The notes beneath the pieces were generated by a model. The model was not told the DNA's origin. It made no database searches and worked only from the letters and a program-made list of their open reading frames with translations. The position numbers were made by a program, and so were the translations under genes. A stretch of DNA of 64,000 nt, from positions 1 through 64,000 of the forward strand of contig JARKNW010000029.1 of NCBI GenBank assembly GCA_029976075.1. The letters run 5' to 3'. This document shows, piece after piece, positions 1-9,572 of this stretch; the stretch's first letter is position 1; the number at the start of each line of letters is the position of its first letter. This DNA is from Pleomorphomonas sp. GTDB lineage: Bacteria > Pseudomonadota > Alphaproteobacteria > Rhizobiales > Pleomorphomonadaceae.

Positions 1-401
1 TCTGGGCGGCCGTGGTGGCGTTGGCCTTTGTTTCCGGTGCCTTCCTGGCGGAGGTGTTGCGAGCAGCCTATCTTGCGGTGCCGCTTGGGCAGATCGAGGC
101 GGGGTTGGCGCTCGGCATGCACCGGTGGCTTATTCTCGCCCGTATCGTCGTTCCCCAGATGATCCGCCATGCCATCCCCGGCATGGGTAACCTGTGGCTG
201 GAAATGACCAAGGAGAGCGCCATCATCTCGGTGCTCGGCGCCTTCAACGACCTGCTCTACGTCGGCTACCGGGCGGCGGCCGGCACGCGGCAGTACATCT
301 TCTTCTATGGGCTCACCGCCATCCTGTTCCTGCTGATCACCCTGGTGTCGGTCTACATCATCGCCCGGCTGGAACGGCGCTTCTCGCGGGGCTTCCGCTG
401 A
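1..401 (+). CDS. polar amino-acid ABC transporter permease, 5'-truncated by window edge
   Basis: Translated ORF has EAG-loop-like signature (GQIEAGLALGMHRWLILARIVVPQMIRHAIPGMGN) and TM segments; runs in from the window start. Confidence 0.85.
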   Translation, partial: WAAVVALAFVSGAFLAEVLRAAYLAVPLGQIEAGLALGMHRWLILARIVVPQMIRHAIPGMGNLWLEMTKESAIISVLGAFNDLLYVGYRAAAGTRQYIFFYGLTAILFLLITLVSVYIIARLERRFSRGFR

Positions 402-1117
402 TGGAGTCGCTCGTCCACGTCGTCACGTTCCTGCCACCGCTGATCGCCGCCATGCCGCTGACGCTGTTCCTGACGGTGACCGGCGTCATCTTCGGCTTGT
501 TGATGGGCACGGCCACGGCCGTGGCCATGGTTTACGGCAGCCGGCTCTCGGCTTGGCCGGCCAAGGCTTTCACCTTCGCCTTCCGTGGTACACCACTCCT
601 GGTTCAGCTCTATCTCATCTATTATGGGCTGGGGCAGGTGCTGCCAGGCACTTTCATCCGTCATTCCTTCCTCTGGCCCTATCTGCGTGACGGCCTGTGG
701 TATGCCGTGTTCGCCCTGTCGCTCAACCAGGCCGCCTACAACGCCGAGGTGATCCGTGGTGCCATTCTCGCGGTGCCCAAGGGGCAGACCGAGGCGGCGG
801 TGGCGGTGGGCATGCGGCCCTTCACCATTCTGAGACGCATCACGCTGCCGCAGGCTCTCAGGCTATGTCTGCCGGTGCTGACCTCCGACGTCATCATTCT
901 CCTCAAGTCGACGTCGCTTGCCTCTATGATCACCATCATGGAGATGATGGGCACGGCCCGCATGCTGCAGCGTCAGTCGCTTCTGATCTTCGAGCCGCTG
1001 ATTGCCGCAGGGCTTCTCTACTTTGCCGTTGTTGTGGTGTTGACGCGCGTCATGGCCGAAGTCGAGCGTCGTCTGACGCTCTATCGCCAGCCGGCAAGGC
1101 CGCAACAGCTGGGGTAA
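401..1117 (+). CDS. polar amino-acid ABC transporter permease
   Basis: MESLVHVVTFLPPLIAAMPLTLFL start inside ORF 194..1117; EAAVAVGMRPFTILRRITLPQALRLCLP permease loop; directly adjoins the first permease. Confidence 0.88.
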   Translation: MESLVHVVTFLPPLIAAMPLTLFLTVTGVIFGLLMGTATAVAMVYGSRLSAWPAKAFTFAFRGTPLLVQLYLIYYGLGQVLPGTFIRHSFLWPYLRDGLWYAVFALSLNQAAYNAEVIRGAILAVPKGQTEAAVAVGMRPFTILRRITLPQALRLCLPVLTSDVIILLKSTSLASMITIMEMMGTARMLQRQSLLIFEPLIAAGLLYFAVVVVLTRVMAEVERRLTLYRQPARPQQLG

Positions 1118-1120
1118 ATC

Positions 1121-2278
1121 ATGGACGAAGCCGCCTACCGCGCCTTCCTGCCGGAACTGGTCGCCATCCGCCATCGCCTGCATCAGATGCCGGAGGCTGG
1201 CTACGAAGAGCGACAAACCTCAGCCTTCGTTGCCGATCTGCTGTCGGGTTGGGGGCTCTCGGTGACGCGTGACTTGGCCGCGACCGGTCTTGTCGCAACC
1301 CTTGATCGGGGTGGCGATGGCAGGGCCATCGGTCTCAGGGCCGACATGGACGGTTTGCCGGTGGTCGAGGAAACGGGTGCCGTCTATGCGAGCCGCGCGC
1401 CCGGAATGATGCATGCCTGCGGCCATGATGGCCACACGACCATGCTGATCGGCGCGGCCTTCCGTCTTCTGCACGACGACGATTTTCGAGGCAAGGTGCA
1501 CTTCATCTTCCAGCCTGCCGAAGAAACGGCCGGCGGTGCCGCGCGCATGATCGCCGACGGTCTGTTCGATCGGTTCCCCTGCGATGCGGTCTTTGCGCTG
1601 CACAACTACCCAGGGCTGGCCGCTGGTCGGTTCTCGGCGCGGCAAGGCGCGATGATGGCGGCCATCGACGCGGCAACGCTGACCGTGCGCGGCGTGGGTG
1701 GGCATGGTGCTCGTCCCGAAGACACGGTCGACCCTGTGGTCGCCGCAGCGAGCATCGTCATGGCCTTGCAGACCGCTGTGTCGCGCAACGTGCCGCCGCA
1801 AGAGGCCGGCGTCATCACCGTCGGAGCTTTCCATGCCGGGTCGGCTTGCAACGTCATCCCCGACGAAGCCGTGCTCGAAATAAGCCTGCGGGCAACCGAT
1901 CCCTCCGTTCGGGAGCGGCTTTGCCGGCGTTTCGAAGAGATCGCCCGGTCGCAGGCGGCGAGTTTCGGCGCGGATATTCGCATCGATTGGCAGGTGGGCT
2001 ACCCCGTCACCATGAACGATCGCGTGTCGGTCGAACTCGCCGCGGACGTCATACGCGCCACCTTTGGCGACGATGCTTTCGAACCGCTCGACCGCCCGAT
2101 GATGGGCAGCGAAGATTTTGCGTTCATGCTGGAGAAGGTGAGCGGCGCCTACCTTTTCCTTGGCAATGGGGAGAGTGCGGGGCTTCACAACAGCCGTTAC
2201 GACTTCAACGACAAGCTGCTGGAACGCGGCCCTGTCTTTTTTCACGCACTGGCGCGGCGCTTCTTCGATCTCACTTGA
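1121..2278 (+). CDS. M20 family metallopeptidase/amidohydrolase (hippurate hydrolase-like)
   Basis: DMDGLPVVEETGAVYASRAPGMMHACGHDGHTTMLIGAA and HNYPGLAAGRF motifs. Confidence 0.9.
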   Translation: MDEAAYRAFLPELVAIRHRLHQMPEAGYEERQTSAFVADLLSGWGLSVTRDLAATGLVATLDRGGDGRAIGLRADMDGLPVVEETGAVYASRAPGMMHACGHDGHTTMLIGAAFRLLHDDDFRGKVHFIFQPAEETAGGAARMIADGLFDRFPCDAVFALHNYPGLAAGRFSARQGAMMAAIDAATLTVRGVGGHGARPEDTVDPVVAAASIVMALQTAVSRNVPPQEAGVITVGAFHAGSACNVIPDEAVLEISLRATDPSVRERLCRRFEEIARSQAASFGADIRIDWQVGYPVTMNDRVSVELAADVIRATFGDDAFEPLDRPMMGSEDFAFMLEKVSGAYLFLGNGESAGLHNSRYDFNDKLLERGPVFFHALARRFFDLT

Positions 2279-2819
2279 TGAGACCGATCAGCTCGTCAGT
2301 CGTTCCGGTTTCGGCGATCGATGGGAAGGTCAGCTCGACGCTACGCCGGTGTGCTTCCGGATCTGAGTCGGTCATGGCATCGACGGGCAGGGCAACATTA
2401 TAGCCAAGTTCGTGGGCAAAGCGGGCGGTGGATTCAACCCCCTTGCTGGTGGCAATGCCGCAGACCACGACGCCGGTAACCCCGAGGTCCCCAAGGCGTT
2501 CATCAAGCCCCGTGCCGGTGAACGCACCCCAGGTCTTCTTGGTGATGCGGATATCGTCCGGTGCCGATCCTAGCTCGGGAAGGAGCTCCGCCCAGTCGGC
2601 TGGCCGATCGCCGCTCGGCTTCCTGTCGGTGCGGCCGGGTGCTCCGCCGACTACGTTGACCAGGACAACCGGCTGCTTCCGCCTCCGAAAGGCGTCGATG
2701 AGTCTCACCGCGTTGGCGATCGCTGGGCGAGCAAGCTCTTCGCGTGGCAACGCAGCAATGCCCTTCTGAAGATCGATGACAATCAAAGCGGTGTGAGCAT
2801 CGAAGGTGGTGAAGGACAT
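2271..2819 (-). CDS. isochorismatase-fold hydrolase family protein
   Basis: MSFTTFDAHTALIVIDLQKGIAALP start, KKTWGAF, VVVCGIATSKGVESTAR; overlaps the convergent M20 gene by 8 bp. Confidence 0.85.
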   Translation of the reverse strand: MSFTTFDAHTALIVIDLQKGIAALPREELARPAIANAVRLIDAFRRRKQPVVLVNVVGGAPGRTDRKPSGDRPADWAELLPELGSAPDDIRITKKTWGAFTGTGLDERLGDLGVTGVVVCGIATSKGVESTARFAHELGYNVALPVDAMTDSDPEAHRRSVELTFPSIAETGTTDELIGLIK

Positions 2820-3054
2820 GATCGGAACCTCTTTCGCAGTTGAGATCGCTAAATTCAACAATGTATCGGTAATTACGGCGGGTCGATGACGGAATTTCGA
2901 CAGGGTGAGGCGCGATTTGATGTGTACCAAATGCTTAGTCCCACAATCGTCACCCCGTGCGTCTCTCTACGGACTGGAAACTTTTCGCTGATATTCTAGT
3001 TAAGTCAGACGCGAGTCGTTTTAAGGTCGTCTTTCAAGCTTATCTCCGGGTACC

Positions 3055-3483
3055 ATGGGCAAGGCAGTCGCCAAAGGAAAGGTTCAGCATCAGGTCGCGG
3101 CTCTGCCGTTCCGTCGAACGGCGGACGGTGGCGTGTCCGTGTTGCTCGTGTCCTCGCGCGAGACCCATCGCCCGCTGATCCCCAAGGGTTGGCGCATGAA
3201 AGGAAAGACCGATCGCAAGGCCGCAGCCATCGAAGCGATGGAAGAGGCCGGCGTACTCGGCACTCCTTCCAAGGTGCCTATCGGTCGCTATCGCTATTGG
3301 AAGCGGCTCACCGACTGCTTCGCCCTGGTGGACGTTGACGTCTACAGCCTCGAAGTCACAGAGGATCTGTCGGACTGGCCAGAGCGGAGCCAGCGACAGC
3401 GGCAATGGATGAGCCGCGAGGATGCGGCGGTGATCGTGGACGAACCAGGGCTCGCCTCGATCCTTCAGTCTTTCCGCGCCTGA
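3055..3483 (+). CDS. NUDIX hydrolase family protein
   Basis: PKGWRMKGKTDRKAAAIEAMEEAGVLG Nudix-like box. Confidence 0.82.
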   Translation: MGKAVAKGKVQHQVAALPFRRTADGGVSVLLVSSRETHRPLIPKGWRMKGKTDRKAAAIEAMEEAGVLGTPSKVPIGRYRYWKRLTDCFALVDVDVYSLEVTEDLSDWPERSQRQRQWMSREDAAVIVDEPGLASILQSFRA

Positions 3484-3591
3484 TCGCAGCGTTTCGAGCG
3501 TTACAATCTTGTGAAGAGCACGTTGCCGGCACCGTGCTCTGCTAGGCCGCGTTTCGTGGCCCGACGCTCGTCTCGCATAACAGGATCTAGG

Positions 3592-4782
3592 ATGGAAAAA
3601 CCCAATCCCCGTCGGGATTTTTCGGCTCTGATTGCTACTGGTCGTCTCACTGACTGGGCCGGTTCTGAAGTCATAACTGTTGAGCTGACTGAAGAGCTTG
3701 CGGCGCAGGGGGGGCGAGTTGCGGTATACGCGCATTGCATTGATGCGGCTCGTCGAGAGGCACTGCTCGCAGCGGGGGCGTTGCAGGTGACTTCCAATCC
3801 CTACGAGATTTCCGTCACAAGCTTTGACGTTGTCTACTCCCAGCAGAATGCACTGACGCGGCTGATTACGCCGCGTGTTATCGATGAAATGCAGCGGTTT
3901 GGACCGCCGTTTTTTGTGTTTGCGCATCTCTCGTCTTTCATAGAAATGGAAGCTCCCCTTTCGCGGCTGGAACGAGAGTTGGCGGACGTCGTTGTCGCTA
4001 ACAGCGAGGAAACCAAGGCGCGCCTCGAAGAGTTTGACTCCGCTTATAATTTGGCGGTCGTGGTTCCCAATCCCGTACCGCGTGGCTTTATGGGGCCGGT
4101 GCCTCTTGTAGATGAAGGGCGTCGTCGGATTCTGATTGTCTCCAATCACATCCCACCAGAACTCGCCACGGCGAGGCAGATGCTTATCCAGCGGGGTTGG
4201 ACAGTCGATGTTCTGGGCAAGGATGGGGTCCAGGCCATGATCCAACCCCAAATGCTGATGTCCTATGCAACGGTGATTTCGATTGGCAAGACAGTACAGA
4301 TGGCGCTCCTGGCCGGGAGGGCCATCTATTGTTACGATCACTTTGGCGGGCCTGGCTGGCTCACCTACGATAACTTTGAAACCGCAGCCAAACGCAACTT
4401 TTCGGGTCGTTGTACGCCCACCAGGAAAACCTCGGCCGAGATCGTAGATGACATCGAAGCAGGGCCGTCAGTGGAACGGATTGCTGTGCGGCGATCCATT
4501 TTCTCACAAAGAGCCTGGGTTCGGCTACTCTTAAAGGCCGTCCATGCTCGCGAGAGGCTGCCGCTTGGTGACGAGAGGGCCGCCGAGTTGCGCCAACTCG
4601 CATCGCTCGATACGGCGTTATCGACGATCTGTGTGCAAGCCTTCGATAGTTTCCATCATTGGCTTAGGACGGAGGATCTCGGTCGTGAAGTCGGTGCGTT
4701 AAGAGCGACCTGCCTGCAGCAACAACTGCTCATCGAGAAGCTCTCCAGGCTTGCCGGACCTGATGTTGTATCTCGGGTTTGA
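3592..4782 (+). CDS. glycosyltransferase-like protein (GT-B/GT4-like), function unknown
   Basis: Start at ATG 3592 (MEKPNPRRDFSALIATGRLTDWAGSEVITVELTEELAAQGGRVAVYA); pattern of an N-terminal GT4-like domain, ADVVVANSEETKARLEEF, VVVPNPV. Confidence 0.55.
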   Translation: MEKPNPRRDFSALIATGRLTDWAGSEVITVELTEELAAQGGRVAVYAHCIDAARREALLAAGALQVTSNPYEISVTSFDVVYSQQNALTRLITPRVIDEMQRFGPPFFVFAHLSSFIEMEAPLSRLERELADVVVANSEETKARLEEFDSAYNLAVVVPNPVPRGFMGPVPLVDEGRRRILIVSNHIPPELATARQMLIQRGWTVDVLGKDGVQAMIQPQMLMSYATVISIGKTVQMALLAGRAIYCYDHFGGPGWLTYDNFETAAKRNFSGRCTPTRKTSAEIVDDIEAGPSVERIAVRRSIFSQRAWVRLLLKAVHARERLPLGDERAAELRQLASLDTALSTICVQAFDSFHHWLRTEDLGREVGALRATCLQQQLLIEKLSRLAGPDVVSRV

Positions 4783-4843
4783 TAATCTGCTTGTAGGCAA
4801 CAGGCTGGGCGCAGGTCTCGCTGACTGAACGGCCTGCCTCCAG

Positions 4844-7330
4844 TCAGATAACGTCCTTCAGCGATGGCAAACGGGCTGCGGGGCCATGATCGCTGTTATC
4901 GTCCGCCAGCGACATCGGTCTTCCGGCCGCAAGGGGGCTCAGCAGGATGGAGACAAAGGCGTAGTTGGCCTTCAGCGGTGGCAACATGACGACGAGCTTG
5001 CCATCGGGCTCAGACAGGTAATGGTCGTCATCGAACCGGACGCCGACGGCATGGAGACGGTCTGCGGCAACACGCTCGACCTCGGCTACCTTGTGACTTT
5101 GCAAAAGCTTGTCGTGCTGTTGCAGCGTTACTCCGCGCAACAAGCCTCTCTGGGCAATCTGGCCGAGGGGGATGGCCACCGCCTCGATATTCTGCTGACG
5201 GGACAGCGGGATATGAAGGCGCAGGTCATTGGCTCCGGTGCGCCGACACGTGATCTTGGCAAGACTGGCTGCCGTCTTGCCCACGAGTGTTATCTCGACC
5301 TGACCACAGGGAATGTCGTCGTGAATCTCACGAGGGAGCAATCCGCATCCATAGAGGAGGTATGAAAATCCGTCGACCGGAGAAACGGCACTGAAGCTGC
5401 CCGCCGGCCACATCGGTGGAGCGGGCATGCCTGCCGCTTCGGAAAAGGTCCAGGCAACCATCCAGTCGGTCGCCTTGGCCTGATCGGCCAGCGGGACGAT
5501 GGCCTTCGTCCCGAGGTTGATGTCGTGGCAGGCATTTCCCAGCAGCAAGAGCTCGTCATCTGTCGGCAATAGAAGCAGGCGGGCCAACAACACCGCCGCC
5601 CAGGCTGCTCTCGTTTCGCCGCGGGCGAACGGATCGAGCCCCGCCGCGGCGAAGGCTGCGACCTGTTCGGCGAAGTGAATGGCGCCGGCCTGGGCTTCGC
5701 GAGCGAGCTTGAGCTGTTCCATGCTGCGAACTTCCTGCTCACGCACCGGGCGGCCGTTTTCATAACTGCGCACACTGCCATCAGGCGCCGAGCAGAGCTG
5801 CTCCAGCACTGCAATATTGGACAACATGGTCAGCTTGGTCTGGGGCGAGACGACGAGATCGTCGATAAATCCCCGGATCGTGTCGCCCTTTTCAACTTCC
5901 AGGCTGTCGTCCTTGGTCAGGAGATAGCGACCATGCAAGCGCATCTTGAGACCTGCGGCCTTCATGGCGCGCCTCAGTCCCTTCTGGACCGAGCCGCTAT
6001 AACCAAGATCGACCAGCACAAGATCGGTGGCCGTCTCAAAACCTGGAATGGTCTTGCGCATATGTTCAAGAAGGCCGGCTCGCATGGTGCGAGCCAGCTT
6101 CCCGACCGTCTCCTTGCCAAGCAGCGCCGGAAGTCTGCCACAAAGCGTGTCACCGTCGGCGATGCCCAATGGCTGGCGGGCAAAGTAGGAACGAAGCGCA
6201 GGGCTGTCGGCTCCAATCATCTCGACAACGGCCGCGTGATCGATCTGATCGATGCCGGGAAGAAGCGGCTTGAATCCGATGGCATCGTCGGCTGCGGCCA
6301 GGGCCGCTGCCCGTCTGTTGATCTCCGCGTAGCCAACAGGTTGCCGTTTGCCTGCCATCCAAATGCCGTACGGCAGGAAACCGTCGCGAGCGAGAAAGGC
6401 CACCGAGACCTGCCGACCTTCTGCTGACAGCTTGTCGATTTCCTCCGAGACGAAGCGATCGAATGCAGACAGGACGGGGCCAAGCACCGTGGCGCCGAGT
6501 GCGAAGGCGTCGGCCTCTGCTTCGAGGCGGTTGGCAACGCAACGTCTCAGCGATCTGAGGCCGCCATCGAGCCGCTGACCGTGGGCAACAGCGGGCGAAA
6601 CAAGAGCGAGAGTTGAACCCTCTCGCTGCAGCAGGCCTGCGAAATAGGTCGATGCTTGCCGGCAATAATGGGTCTCTATTCCGAAGCGCTTGGGGGCTTC
6701 GATATCGGCGCCGGGGTTGTCGCCGACGTGAAGCATCCGTCGCCGGCCCAGCCTCTCGCCCGAGATCACCTTGCGAAACAGGTTTTCGCTCTTGGACGTG
6801 CCGTGATCGCAAGAGGCATAGAGGAAATCCCATGAAAGGCCGGGCGCTGCGGTCTCAAGCAGTTGTCCTAGCCGCTTCCCATTCCAGTAGGTGTCGGAGA
6901 CGAAGCCGGTTCGTATCCCTGCGTCGCGCGCCGACCGATAAAAGGCAAGGATGTCGGGGTTGGCCACGCAGAGAGCCAACTCTGCCTGAAACTCGAACTC
7001 AGCCAACCTTTCCGTGGTGATATCGTCCAGACCGAACAGGTGGCGCGGAAAGCGGTCGTATATTTGTTCGATGGTCACCTCGCCTCCGCCGGTGGCCTTG
7101 AAGGCTGCCTTTCGCGCCTTGGCTTCGGCAAGGCTGCGGTGCTGGGTGAAGCTTTCCACCAGGCCGGGCCGGATTATATCGCAGCCTGCCAGCCGGCAGG
7201 CCATCTCGAATACGCCGGCAGGCGTCGTGCATCGACGCAGCAGCATCGTGTCAAACACGTCGAAGCTGACAATATCGAGCGATGTGTGATCGGTCGTAAC
7301 TGGGGCGATCTTGTCGGTGTCGATGAACAT
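4844..7330 (-). CDS. large HAD-superfamily protein (COG5610-like predicted hydrolase) with long C-terminal region
   Basis: SFDVFDTMLLR (HAD motif I) and HVGDNPGADIEAPKRFGIETHY (HAD motif IV); probable start MFIDTDKIAPV at 7330. Confidence 0.65.
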   Translation of the reverse strand: MFIDTDKIAPVTTDHTSLDIVSFDVFDTMLLRRCTTPAGVFEMACRLAGCDIIRPGLVESFTQHRSLAEAKARKAAFKATGGGEVTIEQIYDRFPRHLFGLDDITTERLAEFEFQAELALCVANPDILAFYRSARDAGIRTGFVSDTYWNGKRLGQLLETAAPGLSWDFLYASCDHGTSKSENLFRKVISGERLGRRRMLHVGDNPGADIEAPKRFGIETHYCRQASTYFAGLLQREGSTLALVSPAVAHGQRLDGGLRSLRRCVANRLEAEADAFALGATVLGPVLSAFDRFVSEEIDKLSAEGRQVSVAFLARDGFLPYGIWMAGKRQPVGYAEINRRAAALAAADDAIGFKPLLPGIDQIDHAAVVEMIGADSPALRSYFARQPLGIADGDTLCGRLPALLGKETVGKLARTMRAGLLEHMRKTIPGFETATDLVLVDLGYSGSVQKGLRRAMKAAGLKMRLHGRYLLTKDDSLEVEKGDTIRGFIDDLVVSPQTKLTMLSNIAVLEQLCSAPDGSVRSYENGRPVREQEVRSMEQLKLAREAQAGAIHFAEQVAAFAAAGLDPFARGETRAAWAAVLLARLLLLPTDDELLLLGNACHDINLGTKAIVPLADQAKATDWMVAWTFSEAAGMPAPPMWPAGSFSAVSPVDGFSYLLYGCGLLPREIHDDIPCGQVEITLVGKTAASLAKITCRRTGANDLRLHIPLSRQQNIEAVAIPLGQIAQRGLLRGVTLQQHDKLLQSHKVAEVERVAADRLHAVGVRFDDDHYLSEPDGKLVVMLPPLKANYAFVSILLSPLAAGRPMSLADDNSDHGPAARLPSLKDVI

Positions 7331-7496
7331 GTCGGCTCCTTGCCTGTCTCTCAAGTAAAACGGGCGAGGGGACTCATTCAGGCGCCATTTGGAAGTGTCG
7401 ATCAAGAAATCTTTCGCCTCTTGAAGGCTGAATTTTGCCGATCTCTCCAAATTGTATCCGGCAGATACATTCTGTAGGTTAATCGTCTGCTATGAA

Positions 7497-7519
7497 ACGT
7501 ACGCTGCCAACGCGTACGT
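7497..7519. repeat. perfect inverted repeat ACGTACGC-N7-GCGTACGT (operator-like dyad)
   Basis: Read directly: 7497-7504 and 7512-7519 are exact reverse complements; lies upstream of the minus-strand HAD gene. Confidence 0.5.
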
Positions 7520-7764
7520 CCCGGGAAACCGGCATTTTCTTCGTACTTGATTGGGGGCAGTTTTTTCCTGGCGGTTCGGCTATTTGCAACAGACATCTAT
7601 GCTTTTGTTTCTATTGTGAAAACAGAAAAATAGCATGCCATTTGCAGCTCCTCGTGGGTGATCACTGGAGGCGATTTTGCCTATTGGATCACTTAGGGCT
7701 GAAATCATGAGGGAAGGCGGGAGTTCTGCGGCGGTAGGGGGATATCGAGCCCCCATGTGCGGTA

Positions 7765-7794
7765 GGCAGGTTTTGCCGGCAGGTAAAACTTGCC
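7765..7794. repeat. inverted repeat ggcaggtttt-N10-aaaacttgcc
   Basis: Arms 7765-7774 and 7785-7794 pair with one G-T wobble. Confidence 0.45.
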
Positions 7795-7935
7795 CCGCGT
7801 CATGTGGAACTATTTGCCTATACTGCATTTATTCTTATTCCTCGTCGATTTTCTGCGCCTGGTTTGTCGGGTTGCTTCGTTTCAGTGTCGTAGGGAACGT
7901 TCTGGTCGGTTAACGACGGCGTATTGAGGTGTGTG

Positions 7936-8592
7936 ATGATGGTTGCTGCTGCGAGCTCGTTCCGTGTCGAGGCGCCCACTCCCCTCGGTTCCTCCGTGGA
8001 TGGGGAAGGGGTGCCGGTCCGGCGCGCGAGGGATGAGGATGACAAGCTCCTCGAGCAGATTGCCAATGACGATCGGGACGCTTTTGCCAGACTCGTCGAG
8101 AGACATGCCGACCGTGGTTTCGCCCTGGCGCTTCGCATTCTGAAGAATGCCGATGACGCTGACGACGTTGTACAGGACAGCTTCCTGAAACTCTGGACCC
8201 ACCGCAAGCGCATGGAGATCGGACGGGCCAAGTTTTCAACCTGGCTCTATCGCGTCATCACCAACCGCTGCATCGATCTTCGGCGCAAGCCTGTGATGGA
8301 TGATCTGGATGTGGCGCCAGAAGTGGCTGATGGTCGCGAGGACGCACCGACCCAGATGCACCGGGCTTCCATGAACAGCCTGCTCGAGGCGGCTCTTGCG
8401 AAGTTGCCTGACCAGCAGCGTATCGCGGTGATCCTCAGCTACCACGAATCCATGTCGAATGCCGAAATAGCCGAGGTGATGGAGACCACGGTCATGGCCG
8501 TGGAGTCGCTGCTGAAGCGCGGGCGCCAGCATTTGCGCCACCATCTGGCCCAGGCGGAAGATGATATCCGTCAGTCATTTACCCGCGATTAA
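7936..8592 (+). CDS. ECF-type sigma-70 family RNA polymerase sigma factor
   Basis: DAFARLVERHADRGFALALRILKNADDADDVVQDSFLKLWTHR (region 2), LPDQQRIAVILSYHESMSNAEIAEVMETTVMAVESLLKRGRQHLR (region 4); start uncertain within ORF 7924..8592. Confidence 0.88.
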   Translation: MMVAAASSFRVEAPTPLGSSVDGEGVPVRRARDEDDKLLEQIANDDRDAFARLVERHADRGFALALRILKNADDADDVVQDSFLKLWTHRKRMEIGRAKFSTWLYRVITNRCIDLRRKPVMDDLDVAPEVADGREDAPTQMHRASMNSLLEAALAKLPDQQRIAVILSYHESMSNAEIAEVMETTVMAVESLLKRGRQHLRHHLAQAEDDIRQSFTRD

Positions 8593-8738
8593 CCAAAAAA
8601 ATGCGTCGCGGCGAACGATTTTCGCCGGGTTGGTTCGTGCTCGTCCGTTGAAGGGGTGAAGCGAGGGGCGATGACGCCTCCCGCGAACGTCTTCCCGGCA
8701 GACGGGTGACGTTGCTCATCGATAGGGAGAGTACTGAA

Positions 8739-9563
8739 ATGCCCGTCATCGCGACCAACACCGCCGCCAACTCCGCCGTCCGCTACCTCAACCAGAATGC
8801 CGCCTCGCAGTCCTCGTCGCTCTCCAAGCTGGCGTCGGGCTCCCGCATCAGTCAGGCATCCGATGACGCTGCTGGTCTTGCCATCTCGACCCGCCTGCAG
8901 TCGGACGTGGCCACGCTGAACCAGGCGTCGACCAACGCCACCAATGCCATCGCGGTCCTGCAGACGGCTGACGGCGGCGCTTCCAACATCTCCGACATTC
9001 TCCAGCGCATGAAGGTTCTGGCCACCGAGTCGGCTTCTGGCACGGTGACCGATACAGAGCGCGGCTATATCAACGAGGAATTCACGGCGCTCCGGGGGCA
9101 GATCGATACGATCGCCAGCGGCACCCGCTTCAACTCGCAGAGCCTGCTGACCAGCAACAACATGTTCTCCACCGGCGTTAGCGTGATGATCGGCTCTTCG
9201 AGCTCCGATACCATCAAGATCACGCTCAAGGGTCTCTCCACGACCGACCTCGGTGTCGGTAGTCTCACGGTGACATCTCAGACCAACGCCAATAGCGCGC
9301 TGACCACTCTTGATACCGCCATCAATACCGTCTCGACGGCGCGTGCCAAGATCGGTGCCCAGGAGAGCCAGTTCCAGTTCAGCTCGGAGTCAATCTCGAC
9401 GCAGGTGGAAAATCTCGAGTCCGCCAACTCGGCGATCTCCGACGTCGACGTGGCATCCGAAGAAGCCAAGCTCGCCTCCTCTCAGGTAATGGTGCAGGCC
9501 GCCGTGGCGGCGGCGTCCTCGGCCAACAGTCTCACACAAAACCTGCTGAAGTTGATGCAGTAA
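8739..9563 (+). CDS. flagellin
   Basis: MPVIATNTAANSAVRYLNQNAASQSSSLSKLASGSRISQASDDAAGLAISTRLQSDV N-terminal D0/D1 and ...VMVQAAVAAASSANSLTQNLLKLMQ C-terminus. Confidence 0.95.
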   Translation: MPVIATNTAANSAVRYLNQNAASQSSSLSKLASGSRISQASDDAAGLAISTRLQSDVATLNQASTNATNAIAVLQTADGGASNISDILQRMKVLATESASGTVTDTERGYINEEFTALRGQIDTIASGTRFNSQSLLTSNNMFSTGVSVMIGSSSSDTIKITLKGLSTTDLGVGSLTVTSQTNANSALTTLDTAINTVSTARAKIGAQESQFQFSSESISTQVENLESANSAISDVDVASEEAKLASSQVMVQAAVAAASSANSLTQNLLKLMQ

Positions 9564-9572
9564 CCGCCCGAT

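Noticed and set aside
3055-3483. Degenerate Nudix box (GWRMKGKTDRKAAAIEAMEEAGV) as a novelty
   Set aside because: I recall PKGW-M-KGK...AAxEAxEEAG variants as usual in a common alphaproteobacterial NUDIX subfamily, so the missing Arg is probably family-typical
3040-4341. 433-aa minus-strand ORF
   Set aside because: Shadow frame opposite NUDIX and glycosyltransferase-like genes; no family motif
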